A DNA stretch of 64,000 bases from Lottia gigantea (Eukaryota > Mollusca > Gastropoda > Lottiidae). The stretch covers positions 941,354-1,005,353 of the forward strand of contig NW_008710662.1 in the NCBI RefSeq assembly GCF_000327385.1, read 5' to 3'. The notes below the pieces were generated by a model, which worked only from the letters and a program-made list of their open reading frames with translations, was not told the origin of the DNA and did no database searches. The position numbers were made by a program, and so were the translations under genes. Numbering within the stretch: the stretch's first letter is position 1; each line of letters opens with the position of its first letter. Positions 22,901-36,219 of this stretch are shown here, piece after piece.

Positions 22901-25900
22901 ATCAATATAATAAAGTTTAGTTATTTAACCACTGAACGAATTCGTTGCTTGTGCCTGACCGGGATTCTTTTTATATAACGTTACTTGTAATTCTGGTGTT
23001 CCAAGCAATTCAGTCAAGCTCTGTCGCGATTTGGATAGGAATCTGCGTTGATAGGCATGTCTTTCTCATCATCTGAGTAGCTAGAAGTGCAATTAGCTAT
23101 CTTAAATGAGGTGATATTCTTTTGCTTTTGCACGATGATTCAACACAGCAGGCATCGCAAGTCATGGTAATAGCAAATTGTAAATTGGGTGTTTCTGTTA
23201 CGTTCTATTTATATTTCACGGTTTTAGAACACCCTTTTTCTATCCTAAGTCATTGTGACAATATTTTCTCTATAAATATTTTTATTTCAGTTGATTTTTA
23301 AAGTAAGTGATCGTACTATATATGTTATAACTGTTGTCGTTTTTTCACCAATGTTTATAATAGTAAATTTCTTTTCTATCGAAGTCATATTGGTAACATA
23401 TTGAATAGTATTTTATGTGCTGTTTCATTACACGGTAATGTTTCAGAAGAGTACATTTTACCTTTATATATATCGTGATTCTTAATAATTACTGGCTGTG
23501 TTTTGTTGTTTTTCTCAATGTTGCAACACAAAATATTACTTATATCGTATTATAAATCTGAATAACTTCTTTATTGTGCTCTATTATTTCTTTCCAGGGT
23601 TAATTATAGTACATTATATTTATCGTAATTCATCACAATGTATTACTAAGCTCTTACAATAGTTATTTTAACCTTTATAGTTAGGAAATCTGTGAGTGAT
23701 TTTAAAACTTCAGCAATAATTGTCCATTTGTCTTTCAAGCTGCAGTATAAGCCTGGCTTTGTTTCCTTGTCGTGGTGAAAGATAACACGTGTTACTCGCG
23801 CCAAAACTACAGAATCTGACTGAAGATAGCATTCCTAACAAGTCATCTCAGCACGCTACGAGATGATATGGTTTAAAGTACAGCCAGTCTAACAGGTGGT
23901 AGGCACCATAAAGAAACCAGAGACTGACTCTTGTTAGTTAATATTGTCAGAAATGTGATCTCTGTATTAATTTGTTATTCATGTATACGTGGGGAGAAGG
24001 TTAAAGAACCACTCTGTGTGTAACATATTATAATAATATTATACCAATAACTGTGAACAGTTGAATGAAAGAAAAAATGCTACTTCAATCATTCGAAATA
24101 AGAATTTATATTGCTTTGAAGCGATTCGCCCGACATGAGCAAAACTGCCAAAATTTAAAAATTGCCGATAAGCACAAAGTTCCATATAATTATTATAGCC
24201 AAATATCCATAGCCAAATTCGTATGATCTTTTTCAAGTTATTTAATAGTCTCCATAGATCAGATAAAAGGTCTGAAACAACTTCATACCGAACAAAGGCA
24301 TCATCAACTTCTAAATAACCATCTATGATTCGTATTGTGAAGATAATTGTAAGTCTGTAGTTGAGATGAAGAATGTATAGAAAGAGATACAGAACATACC
24401 AAACTCTACATGATAAGTACAATAATCTAATAGTTTCTCATATATACAAATAATTCATTTACCTTTAAAAATATGGCTAGTTAACCTGTAAAAACAAATT
24501 GAAAACTCATATTTTCTAGAACTGACCGCAATATTGCCTTGATAAGATACAAAGTGCTTATTCTGGGTAATGTTATGGTAATTATACAAACTAATAGGCA
24601 CAGCGTCCAGAATCATCTTTAAAATGATTGGATCCAATAAATAACAATTTTTTCCCGACCAACTTGTAAACACAACACGTTGGTAGGTTTGTCCAAGACT
24701 TCTTTTCCGACGCGAAAGTTTAATTTGGTGTCAATATAGGCTAATGTGTATCCGGGGCAAGCTAATAGTACAAAAGTTACAATTTTTGATAGCCAGACAA
24801 AGATCTATTAAGTTGTCCACATATGAACAATTCAAACAGATAACTATAGTAGGCCTACCAAATGAACTTTTTCGATTGAGTGAAATAAAAAAGAAAATAA
24901 ACAAACAATCAAATTCTGAGCTAAAGAGGATCTCGGGATAGCATCCCATTTGATTCGTTTCAGTCGCTTTGCGTTATAATACTACCTACCTATTAAACTA
25001 CTGCGTGGTACTGCGTGGTACTGCGTGTATACTGCGCTTCCTGTTTGCCGACTAGATCAAATTTTGATGAAAGGTAAAATTGGTAACTGCGGGTTACTGC
25101 GGCCAACTGCGATTACCGCAGAGTCTACCAGATGCTGCCAAATGCAATAGTTTTTGAAAATCCAGCAGTTGTCATCAGTTTCTGCCAGTTGGAAGGTGCA
25201 CACGATGAATTTTTTTTTACAATTGTGGGAAATTGGAAGACTGGTTTCAACAGTGACATTATTATTACCCAAGTGCTGTAAAAAAAAAAGTTCTAATGGA
25301 CAAAGGTTGATTTAAATTTGTCAATACCTATCATTATCAAATATTATAAATAAAGAAATTGATAGATAAATTTACGTAAAAACATAAATGACATCAATGA
25401 TTGCTGTGAATGAAAATAACTCATAATGATTAATGATATTTAACAATACGTGAACTTGCGTTTTAAAAATTTGCTATGTAACTAATGTAAACAATAACAT
25501 TCCCAAATTAGTGCAATACTTTTAAACTGTTATTTACGGAATGCAGGGAATATCATATAATGTTACATCTGTTTGATAGAAAACTAAAATAGTTACTAAT
25601 TAATTTCCAATAGCTAACCAGGACGAGAGCCAAAATAACAACCAAATATTATATAGAATCGTCTATTATAAGCATTCTTCGAGTGTGTTGCCAGGTTTCA
25701 TCGATGCCAATATGGCACAAGTTGTAATTTGAGAAACGTTTTCTGTACGTTGTTTATATCCCAGATGTCTTATGTAGGTATAAAAAATATTAACCACGAT
25801 TTGGCAGCACCAGGTAATCTGTAATCCGAAACATTCGTTCAATGTTCCAAATTATATGTACTGTCTCAACTCATGCACCAAAAAATAAAACAACGTTAGG

Positions 25901-26510
25901 AAAATGATAACGTTTAACGTTCGGATAATGGATGACGTAATTTACATTTATCTTATATTTTGAGATACATTCTAGATTCTTCGGGTTCAGAACGGTTCAC
26001 TAAAGATGGTACATCAGCCAAACTTTTAATGGGGCTACATATATAAAGATGTATATCAAAGTGGATATGGACTTTTACGTCTTAATTTTCGGGACCAGTC
26101 TTACCAATGGATGTACATCATGCGAGAACCTTGCGAGAAATTAAATGAATCAAAAAAACAGTGAATGCTGAGCTAAATAGAAAAGAGTAAATAAAAATAT
26201 CAAATCTCCGAAGTTACAGCATAATATGGTTCCATGTCAATAGAATGTTTCGGACAAGGTTTAATACTGCTGGCTGGTTTTAAATCGTGTATATTTATGG
26301 TAAGAAGACAACTGACAATATACATAACAATTGTAGAGTAATAATATGTACAAGAAAGTCAGTATGAGGATGTGTACAGGCATGTATTGAAAATATTTGA
26401 CATACTACTGTTAGAGATAAACAAGTGGTTTTGTTGAAAGTTTTTGAGATAGTTACACTAATAATAGCTAAAGAGATATAGTTAATAATGTTTGTTTTAC
26501 AGGAATCACG
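19970..26510. other. Intergenic desert
   Basis: No recognised gene, RNA or transposon core. A few short direct repeats occur, such as ACTGCGTGGT three times at about 25000-25030. One ACCACCTG-type motif lies at 23893-23900. The short open frames lack domains and splice context. Confidence 0.5.
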
Positions 26511-26559
26511 GGGTGCACATTTTCTTCTTTCAATCAGAAACTATTACAGAAATAATCTC

Positions 26560-27780
26560 AACACAGACACTAATATACAATCATCTTGTACTGTCTACAA
26601 TCATGATAATAATATAAGTTACAGAGACAACCAAATTACAGAGTTATAATATACAATCATCTTTTTCTGTCTACTATCATGTTGAAATATTAATAATATA
26701 AGTTACAGAGACAACCAAGTTACAGAGCTATAATATACAATCATCTTGTTCTGTTTACAATCATGTTGAAATATTAATAATATAAGTTACAGAGTCAACC
26801 ACGTTACAGAGTTATAATATACAATCATCTTTTTCTGTCTACAATCATGTTGAAATATTAATAATATAAGTTACAGAGACAACCAAGTTACAGAGTTATA
26901 ATATACAATCATCTTTTAGTGTCTACAATCATGATAATAATATAAGTTACAGAGACAACCAAGTTACAGAGTTATAATATACAATCATCTTGTTCTGTCT
27001 ACAATCATGTTGAAATATTAATAATATAAGTTACAGAGTCAACCACGTTACAGAGTTATAATATACAATCATCTTTTTCTGTCTACAATCATGTTGAAAT
27101 ATTAATAATATAAGTTACAGAGACAACCAAGTTACAGAGTTATAATATACAATCATCTTGTTCTGTCTACAATCATGTTGAAATATTAATAATATAAGTT
27201 ACAGAGTCAACCACGTTACAGAGTTATAATATACAATCATCTTTTTCTGTCTACAATCATGTTGAAATATTAATAATATAAGTTACAGAGACAACCAAGT
27301 TACAGAGTTATAATATACAATCATCTTTTTCAGTTTACAATCATGCTAAAATAATAATATTATAAGTTACAGAGAAGTTCCAGAGACAAACAAGTTACAG
27401 ATTTATAATATACAATCATCTTTTTCAGTTTACAATCATGTTGAAATATTCATTATATAAGTTACAGAGACAACCAAGTTACAGAGTTATAATATATACA
27501 ATCATCTTCTGTTGTTTGCAAAATCATGTTGGGATATAAAAATATACAATCATCTTGTTCTATTTACAATCATGTTGAAATATTCATTATATAAGTTACA
27601 GAGACAACCATGTGAAAGAGCAAAATCATGTTGAAATATAAAAATATACAATCATCTTGTTCTGTTTACAATCATGTTGAAATATTAATACTATAAGTTA
27701 CAGATACAACCAAGTAAAAGAGTTAGAATATACAATCATCTTTACAATCATGTTGAAATATATACAGAAATTAGTTATGG
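26560..27780. repeat. 84-bp minisatellite with 168-bp higher-order unit
   Basis: About 14 copies of an 84-bp unit containing AAGTTACAGAGACAACCAAG and ACAATCATGTTGAAATATTA. In the central part two unit types alternate (GACAACCAAG with TTTTTCTG; GTCAACCACG with TGTTCTG), making a dimeric repeat of about 168 bp. The right end degenerates, with deletions. Confidence 0.9.
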
Positions 27781-27789
27781 AGTTACAAT

Positions 27790-29520
27790 ATACAATAAGT
27801 TTGTTCTATTTCGGAGGCACTCGCAGCTTCTATTTGCACCTTTCGGAATTCTCGAAACAAGACTGGATTTTGACATAACCATTTTGGCTTAAACAATCTT
27901 AACAAAGGGACTCCATATAATATTCTGATCTGATCTGATCTGAAAAGTTTTTCAAATTTACAGGAATCACGGTCGGTCGGAAACGAACTTATGCAAATAT
28001 ACGCTAGAAAACGTTTTGAATTTATTATTTGTAAGCAAAACAATGCGTATCAATATCATTTTTGTCGTATTGCAGAAACCAGGAAAACATCACGTTCAAT
28101 TATAACAAATATTTTGATAAACGTTTGTCCTGTTTAGTCTCCCTCGTCAAATAATTCATTATCTTAAATGTATCAAGGGGTTTCAAAGACTTTCTCTGTT
28201 CCAGGAACTATGTAGAATAGGAAAGCATCATCCACTTTTGTCGATATTCCAGGAATTAATAGACAAGATACCGAAACACATGGCCTAATAACAATATAGA
28301 ACAACTTTATCAAATTTAATCAATGATCTATTAACTCATTTGGCTGATATATGCTACATTTGGATCTGTCTATGGTCAACTATCGGTCAGTCGTAGGTCA
28401 GTATTGAAGTATTTATTGCAAAAGTGACCTCTCGTTATCAGTATGATTTGTATATTGTGATGTTACAGATGTTGACTTAATTAATGAGAAATTGAACCGG
28501 GAAGGTTATTGTATGAAGAAGTCATTAAACTGTATTCAGCCTCGGAGTTTATAGGATTGTATCTTTATATGATTTAGAGAATACAATACAAGGTTATCTG
28601 ACCAATTAATGTTCAAATGTTACCAGACATCTTTCTTCAAAGGGTACAACTAATCAATATATAAAATATCGCAATTTATTCTTCAAACGTGTCTGAAGAA
28701 AAAGCAGTGTATACCAAAAAAAGAAACAATTTAGACCGAGGAGGCGTTCAATACCATCTTATCCTCTCCCTGACCCTTTATACGTTAGTTGCTGGTACCC
28801 TTCATACAAAAAATGAAACAAGGATCTTAATGAAAACCTAACGGTGAACAGGCTATAGTACTCCAGGAGACTCTAGTAGCCTTGCTTTATACATTTAGCT
28901 TATTCTCACCAGTTAACCACCTGAGAAGCCAACCTCGTCATTGTGGCATAACATGATCACGCTTGAGTAGCCTTTAAAAAGTGAATAATAGGGTAAAAAG
29001 GCATGTTTTAGATGGTCAATTTCAAGGGTCGTGTAAAATTCTTTACAAATCGCAAACACCTGGCAATCTTCAATGTACTGCAATTTCAACACGAGAAAAC
29101 ATTAGGAAAATACGGTTTATATTGAGTAGATTACGGACGAAACGAATGGCTGGTTTGAACTAGAAAAACATAGAAAGGTAATTAATTCTTTACAGAATTC
29201 TCGAGATAATTAAAATGTTAGTCGCCAGCTGTTTATCTTATAGCCATAGATAACGCATGTATCACGACATCGTCTTAGGTTCAAGTTCAGCATTAGCCGG
29301 GTGGTTAAAAACTCTTTCTTAGCAATTAAATAATTAATTCAGTTACAAACTGATAGAAATTGTTTTACACATGTAATTGGTATTACAGTTAATCTTGTTT
29401 CTAAAGTTCATGTTTAATCAACTAAGTAATGTGATTAATTTGAACGATTTGACGTCGTTACATCAACGTCCGAATTAAGAAAGCCATGAACTCAATTAAC
29501 TCTTGTCTACCTTTGAAAAG
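27790..29520. other. Intergenic, no recognised gene
   Basis: Nothing supported apart from a GATCTGATCTGATCTG microsatellite at about 27929 and one ACCACCTG motif at 28916-28923. Confidence 0.5.
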
Positions 29521-29524
29521 TTTG

Positions 29525-29675
29525 ACAAATTGCTAGGGAAATTTCAGTAACATGCACTTTAGTCAGAATAAGAAACATAAAGAATATCTCTGTTATTGTC
29601 ACAAATTGGTAGGGAAATTTCAGTAACATGCACCTTAGTCAGAATAAGAAACATAAAGAATGTCTGTAATTGTCA
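29525..29675. repeat. Local tandem duplication of about 75 bp
   Basis: The segment starting AAATTGCTAGGGAAATTTCA and ending before the TCTGTTATTGTCAC region is repeated immediately, with a few differences. It forms the left margin of the 47-bp array and shares its ATCTCTGTTATTGT core. Confidence 0.75.
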
Positions 29676-29679
29676 CTAT

Positions 29680-31065
29680 CTCAGTCATACATCAGCATCT
29701 GTTATTGTAACAGTCTCAGTAATACATTAATATCAAGAATATCTCCGCCATTGTAAACAGTCTCAGTCATTCATAATATAGTAAATATCACGGTTATTGT
29801 AAACAGTCTCGGTCAAAAATCAACATAGAAAATATCTCTGTTATTGTAAACAGTCTCAGTTATACATCAATATAGATAATATCACGGTTATTGTAAACAG
29901 TCCCAGTTATACATCAATATGGATAATATCACGGCTATTGTAAACAGTCTCAGTTATACATCAATATAGATAATATCACGGTTATTTTAAACAGTATCGG
30001 TCAAAAATCAACATAGAAGATATCTCTGTTATTGTAAACAGTCTCAGTTATACATCAATAAAGATAATATCTCTGCAATTGTAAACAGTCTCAGTTATAC
30101 ATCAATAAAGATGATATCTCTGTTATTGTAATACCTCAATAAAGATAAAATCTCTGTTATTGTAAACAGTCTCAGTCATACATCAATATAGGGAATATCT
30201 CTGTTATTGTAAATAGTCACAGTCATACATCAATATACAAAATATATTGCAAACAGTCTCAGTAATACACCAACATAGAGAATATCTCTGTTATTGTAAA
30301 CAGTCTCAGTAATACACCAACATAGAGAATATCTCTGTTATTGTAAACAGTCTCAGTAATACATCAACATAGAGAATATCTCTGTTATTGTAAATAGTCT
30401 CAGTAATACATCAACATAGAGAATATCTCTGTTATTGTAAACAGTCTCAGTAATACATCAATATACAGAATATCTCTGTTATAGTGTAACTAGTTTCAAT
30501 AATACATCAACATAGAGAATATCTCTGTTATTGTGAACAGTCTCAGTAATACATCAACATAGAGAATATGTCTGTAATTGTAAACAGTCCCAGTAATACA
30601 TCAACATCGAGAATATGTCTGTTATTGTAAACAGTCTCAGTAATACATCAACATTGAAGATATATCTCTGTTATTGTAAACAGTCTCAGTAAAACATCAA
30701 TATTGAGAATATGTGTGTTATAGTGTAAATAGTTTCAATAATACATCAACATAGAAGATATATCTCTGTCATTGTAAACAGTCTCAGTAATACATCAACA
30801 TAGAGAATATCTCTGTTATTGTAAACAGTCCCAGTGAGAAACCAACACAGAGAATATCTTTGTGATTGTAAACACGCTCAGTCATATATCAACATAGAGA
30901 AATTGTTAACAGTCTTAATGGTAAATCAGCACAGAGAAATCTCCATCAGTGTAAAAAGTCTGAGTCATAATCAGTAGAGAGAAAATATCTGTAATTGTAA
31001 ACAGCCTCAGTCATAAATCAAGAAAGACAATTTCTTTGATTGAAACAGTCTCAGTCATAAATCAA
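29680..31065. repeat. 47-bp minisatellite
   Basis: About 28 copies of a 47-bp unit with core ATCTCTGTTATTGTAAACAG followed by TCTCAGTAATACATCAACAT. Copies are most uniform in the centre (30240-30700) and decay toward both ends. Confidence 0.9.
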
Positions 31066-31069
31066 CAAA

Positions 31070-33145
31070 CAAAAAACAGGAAAGAAAACATTAAATCAAA
31101 ATTCTCTTCCAATTATGCAAGCACCTTGGATAATGCATCTACATCAAAGATGCTTGTTTGGAAGTTTGAAGATAGTATCTAAAATGATAGTATGATAATA
31201 AGAAAAATGTAGTCGAAGGTAAATGTTGGACGCCCCTTTAAATTTTTATCTTGACCTTGCAGGGTTCACACCTGTAATTATTCGGCAGGTCAAAGCGGTC
31301 ATATATCATAACTTCTTTTTGAACTCATCATAACCCGTCACCTCCAGGTGACAGATCGCCGATTCTCGACCACTTGTTGAGATTATTATGATGTGTAAAA
31401 GATGGTTGAGGGATTAAAGGGGATAATTTTCACTCGACAGGACACCGACAACTGATCCATGATCTTTCCACCTGTTTAAATCTTAAAACTACTTGATAAA
31501 GACTTAAACTACCCTGACTAAACCTGTATGGGTCACCACGTATTTTACCACAGTAATTTGTCGGCGTGTATGTGCAACATGGATTTATTGGAGAAATTTT
31601 ACCGTGCGTCTTGTATTATTTAACAATAGAAATAATATCAACTATTGTAAAGGATAAAAAAGAGCCGCGGGGTCTACTGAGTTGTAAATAGAGGCATGAG
31701 AGCTGAATACAAGTACAGCTTTTCAATTGAAAAGAATAGGTCTTGTTAAAAGAATGTACTCAATCAGATGACAATGTAGAGAATGGTGACCTGCTGGCGA
31801 CGTAGTGTAAACGTAACAATTGTTGATCTACTCGTCGTGTTAGGATGAACACTAATTCCTCGACCGCACGGCGCCAGTGTGAATAATAACAACAATAATT
31901 TCAAACAATATCTATCGGTATGCGCCCGAGCATAACACACATACACAGACAGAAAACCTGGCGAACGGGATCGAATTTCTGAACTAACCAACCGCGAACA
32001 CTACATTTATTGTCACTTTCAAACAGTCCGTGTACACTTGTTGAAGTGATATAGATGAGCCCGGGGCACGGCCATGAAAAGTAAACAGTTCAATGGAGAA
32101 AAAAAAATATTTGGCTCTCGACCCAATGGGTTATTAATGTCGCACCTGGCCCCAAATTTTGGCAAAGAAATTTAGTAAATATAATTTACTCTTTTCAAGT
32201 CTTCCAAGGAGTGTAGAAAATCTATTGTGTATTAAGAAATAAATTGGCTGGTTATGCGCGACTATGATATAATATATAAGTTTTAAATAGTAAGATATTT
32301 AACCACCTGGAGCGTTTAATAAACATCTGGTTTTAAGTTATTTACCAAACTAACTGTATTCATATTGTACATTATAACACAGGATTTCCTGCCCTACAAA
32401 CATCTTTATGATTAATCAGCTTTTGTGCAATATTGTATCTCTTTTTTTTTTCACCCAACACCTGACTAGTATAATGTACATTCGTTCTGATTGTTAAACG
32501 TTTAACGTTTGACCTTTTATGGGAATTCGGTCGCCAACTGCGTTTTTATTGCATTACACACAACAGTTTAAAACATACTTTACCATTACAATTAGGAATG
32601 TATAATTTGAAAGGCGAATATTGAAAAAAATTGCGACGCGTGGGGGAATTATCCTTGCTAAACATTGCCATTCTTAGGTCATAATGAAAATTCTTATTTT
32701 GAATTGATATTTCTGTAATTTCATAAAAATTCGTCAGCGGGGGATTGGAAAAAATTCCGCGATTTAGTGTGAAAAGGAAGAAAAAGAGAGGAAAACGTGG
32801 AGTTATGAGGTTTCAAATGATATCCTGGTTGTAATTTTTAATTATGAAGTCAGTAATTGTATAATTACTTGTAATATCATTTACTTGGACCAATAACACG
32901 TACATATTTATATTATATACATACAATTAAATAACCGTGTAAATATGACACAGATATTTTTGGTTAATAATGAGACAAGATTACCACCTGTTACACTGCG
33001 TCATCTTTATGTATTATTATTCTTTTCTAAAGAACCATCTGGGTATAAAATAGGATATTATGAAACAAGACGGCGAACATTTGCTCGATATATTTTTTAA
33101 TAAAGGTATTGTGTAATGCCTGATTATTCACAAGTATTCAAGTAT
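31070..33145. other. Intergenic DNA upstream of the 33-kb duplication
   Basis: No gene supported. It contains several CACCTG E-boxes, including ACCACCTG at 32302-32309 and 32983-32990, and a CACCTCCAGGTGAC palindrome at about 31340. It may hold cis-regulatory sequence for the bHLH gene downstream. That is inference. Confidence 0.4.
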
Positions 33146-33149
33146 TATA

Positions 33150-33480
33150 TTTGGAAATAGAATATCCAATTCCATAACCCCTTAATATTCTACACCAGAA
33201 CTATAATCGAGTGAGACAGAATATTACGTCGAGCAGTGCTCCATTGGGTTTACCTGCAGTCGTAGTATATGAAGGCGTTTGAGGTTACAGTTCTGCGTAG
33301 ACTATTTTTACTATTCACATGTATTCTTGTTATCCCCTTCTTGATATTCGGAAATAGTATACATCTTGTAAAACCCCATTCTATAACCCCTAAATATTCT
33401 ACACCAGAACTAAAATCGATTATTACGTTGAACACGTTGTGTTATCTGTAGTTTAAAAACGTTCGAGGTGGCATTTCTGA
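33150..33480. repeat. Diverged tandem duplication of about 200 bp
   Basis: GGAAATAG...ATTCTACACCAGAACTA...ATCGA...ATTACGT...GCGTTTGAGGT at 33150-33290 recurs at 33350-33480 in the same order with substitutions and deletions. No coding sense is apparent. Confidence 0.75.
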
Positions 33481-33489
33481 CTTTAATCT

Positions 33490-35325
33490 AATATTCCACA
33501 TTTTTAGTTGGTCCTTATTTCAGCTGATTTTAAAATATTATTGCGAATACTCCAAACTTATGTTGCTTTTACCTAAACTAGCCGCTTGGACATCATTAGA
33601 ACACCATTTAATATGTTCAACATTGTTCATGATAATTTATATTCAAAGTTTTTCAGAGGCCCAATAACGCCCGTTCCAGATTTCTTGTAGTGTTTTCAGT
33701 TAAAATAGATCCATCAGTGCACAGAGTTAGCAGGTTTCGGACTAAGCTTTCAGGTGGTAAGATTAAAGGTTCGAGTTGTAGTTGTTATCTCATGTGAAGA
33801 TATTTTGTATCGTCTGTATCTAATAACCAATTAGTTAGCAGACAAATTCTATCTCTTGTTAAGGGGTGTTCCTTCGGGACACTACTTGAAACTTCAACTA
33901 TATAAGATCAAGTGTTTAAAATAGGACATTAAAAATGGTTCAGACTATTTGCTGTACACATATCATTTATATTAACACATATTGACTCCAGATTGTTGAA
34001 AACGTCTCATAATTCAACAAAAAGTGGTTTTCAACTCGTTTCCCAGGCCTTGTTGTTAAAAGGAGGGCATTATCAAACTTGCAAATCTGTTTTACATTTG
34101 ATATTAGTCAATAGACTTTGAAGGAACATATATCTGATGCTAAATAAATATAATACGATATTCAGAATAAACAACAGTTTATATTCAACGTAACAAAATT
34201 CTCTTACAAAAACAAATAGGGACAGTAAAGAAAAAAAGTTTTCCAATCTTTTATAAAGAAACATAAAGAATAACAGCTAGTGTGTGGGGACAGAGTGAAT
34301 ATGATCTAGGGAAGAACTAAGTTCATCTATGTTACTCGATATGCAAATTGATTCTTATCAGTCGGATTACATTCTAATGAAAGATTTTGTGAACAGTTAA
34401 ATATTATGAAATGCGGTGGGTAGAATGAAGCTGTCACAGTGGTTCATCTAATTTACATAAACCTTGTGCGTTTAAAACAAGATAACATATCATCATGCAC
34501 AAAGGCTGGAGTTGAAGGCCTCCATGAAAATATACAGAACAATATTATTCTTGGCCGAGTCTAGTCTTGAATGTTAGACAGATGATACTAACATAATGAC
34601 ATAATAATTTTGTAAGAAGAATATCTCATTAAAATGTGTCGGATAATTAATACTATTGAAACCTCTTTTAACGACCAAAAAAATATCGATTACTATTCAA
34701 AATATGACAAAATGAAGTCATTACGTATTATATCATGCAGTCTAATTCAATTTGCCAGAATGAAGATTTACGATCTATCCTTAAAATTAAGCTTATGAGA
34801 AATTTATAGCACCGGATTTTCTAAAATGCGAATATATCGTCATCATATTTAAAAGAATCATTAACATGAAATGGAGAATGAACCACTTTGCGCGGAGTTA
34901 GCTGTAATCCTACACCAACTAACGTGGCCCAGCTGGTCTGTACAATCTTATCTCGACTATTGTTAAATTAAGACTTTATCGACATGTACGTTATCTGTAG
35001 GTGACAAGCCCCGAAGTCTCGTCGGCCAACCAGATGGTTTACACGCCTAGCAGAAATTTGTGTCGATAAGATAATTAAAGCTAAAAGGACTCCACCAAAG
35101 TCAACAATACACTATACGATCCTTGACATGAAATTGAACAAGTAGTGAAATATAATCCATAAGAAATAACAATAGTGTATAAGAATAAGAAATTTAAGAT
35201 ATAAGAACTTGGTTTGATTTGAAATTTACAAATAAATTATCACAGTTTAAGAATAAAACATAAATTTTATAACAAAATACATAACAAGGCGACACCAAAA
35301 ATAGAGCATAGCGATTGCCCCAAGT
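33490..35325. other. Intergenic DNA downstream of ATOH8
   Basis: No gene supported. CAGGTGGT occurs at 33751-33758. The segment next to the gene (about 34900-35330) probably includes the ATOH8 3' UTR, but I see no clear minus-strand poly(A) signal near the stop codon. Confidence 0.4.
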
Positions 35326-35331
35326 GGTATC

Positions 35332-36219
35332 CTAATGTCTCCGTCTAGCTCGTCCCTCTGTTTGAATTGTCTGTGTACACATATCAACACATTCTGCAAA
35401 ATTTGTAGATTTTTGGTTATCGTCTGCTAAACTAGATAAAGCCATAATATAACTAGAAGCAATTCGTAATATAGCCAATTTAGATAGTTTTTGATTATAT
35501 GAATAGGAGGGAACAGCACGTCTTAAACTGTCAAAAGCAGCACTTATGGTATGGACACGAGACCTCTCTCTGGCATTAGCTTCCACACGTCTTTCACGAG
35601 TCATATTTTTGTAATTTTTTCGGTTTCGCTTACCACTCGCATCACAGAACATAGAATCGTCCTCCTGACAGTCCTCACTGACACTACAAGTGGCTGAAGT
35701 CGGTTCAACATTGCCAGGATGTTTGGACATTTTTTCACTTTTTAAACCATTTACAAGACTAGGGTCTAACATTCGGGGTATTAATCCGTTATGAGCTAAA
35801 TTAGGTTTTCCATAATACAAATTAGGCATGATACAGTTAGAATGGACTCCTTTATAAAACTGAGACAGGTGGTTCATTTCATCACGACGAGATAATCCTT
35901 GTGAAGTTTCATCAATATCCGAATTAAATGTATTACACGGTTCCGGTGTGTCCGGAGGATCCTCTTGTGTCGGTTCATAGTCCTCACTCCCTGATCCTCC
36001 ACTGTGAGACATAGCACTACCAGGACTGTCTGGACAAAATCTCTTAATACTAAAATCACTCCGTCTTCTAGGTTCACTAAGTTTCCTTTTATTTTTCCTA
36101 GGTGTATCCGAAGGTGAGATCAATTTCTCCGGGGAGCTGCTATCCGGTGACAATGTTCTGTGCTGGACACTAGGTGTTGGAGAACATGGTGTTTCACAGG
36201 TGGATAATAAGCCCGCCAT
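35332..36219 (-). CDS. ATOH8: ATOH8/net-type bHLH transcription factor
   Basis: A complete single-exon gene of 295 residues. ATOH8 (Drosophila net) is a nuclear bHLH regulator that binds E-box DNA, usually as a dimer with E proteins, in tissue patterning and differentiation. Residues about 209-264 form the bHLH domain: basic region ANARERSRVHTISAAFDSLR with Glu218 in the DNA-contacting position, loop VPSYSYNQKLSKLAILRIAS, then the second helix. The tail TNFAECVDMCTQTIQTEGRA matches the conserved ATOH8 C-terminus, which separates it from other Atonal-group factors. The N-terminal 200 residues are Ser/Pro-rich and probably disordered, with a basic patch RKNKRKLSEPRRR at 41-53. As I recall, vertebrate ATOH8 is split by introns, so the absence of introns here is a difference. 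The start is the first ATG in the frame, in good context. Confidence 0.95.
   Translation of the reverse strand: MAGLLSTCETPCSPTPSVQHRTLSPDSSSPEKLISPSDTPRKNKRKLSEPRRRSDFSIKRFCPDSPGSAMSHSGGSGSEDYEPTQEDPPDTPEPCNTFNSDIDETSQGLSRRDEMNHLSQFYKGVHSNCIMPNLYYGKPNLAHNGLIPRMLDPSLVNGLKSEKMSKHPGNVEPTSATCSVSEDCQEDDSMFCDASGKRNRKNYKNMTRERRVEANARERSRVHTISAAFDSLRRAVPSYSYNQKLSKLAILRIASSYIMALSSLADDNQKSTNFAECVDMCTQTIQTEGRARRRH

Noticed and set aside
24039-24422. 127-codon minus-strand frame
   Set aside because: No domain, no splice or promoter signals, AT-rich composition like the flanks. It is the kind of frame expected by chance in 64 kb.
29680-31065. CRISPR-like regular spacing of repeats
   Set aside because: Units are contiguous and diverged with no unique spacers, and the genome is eukaryotic. 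It is an ordinary minisatellite.
31764-31991. 75-codon minus-strand frame
   Set aside because: No recognisable family or context, and the slightly higher G+C lengthens chance frames.
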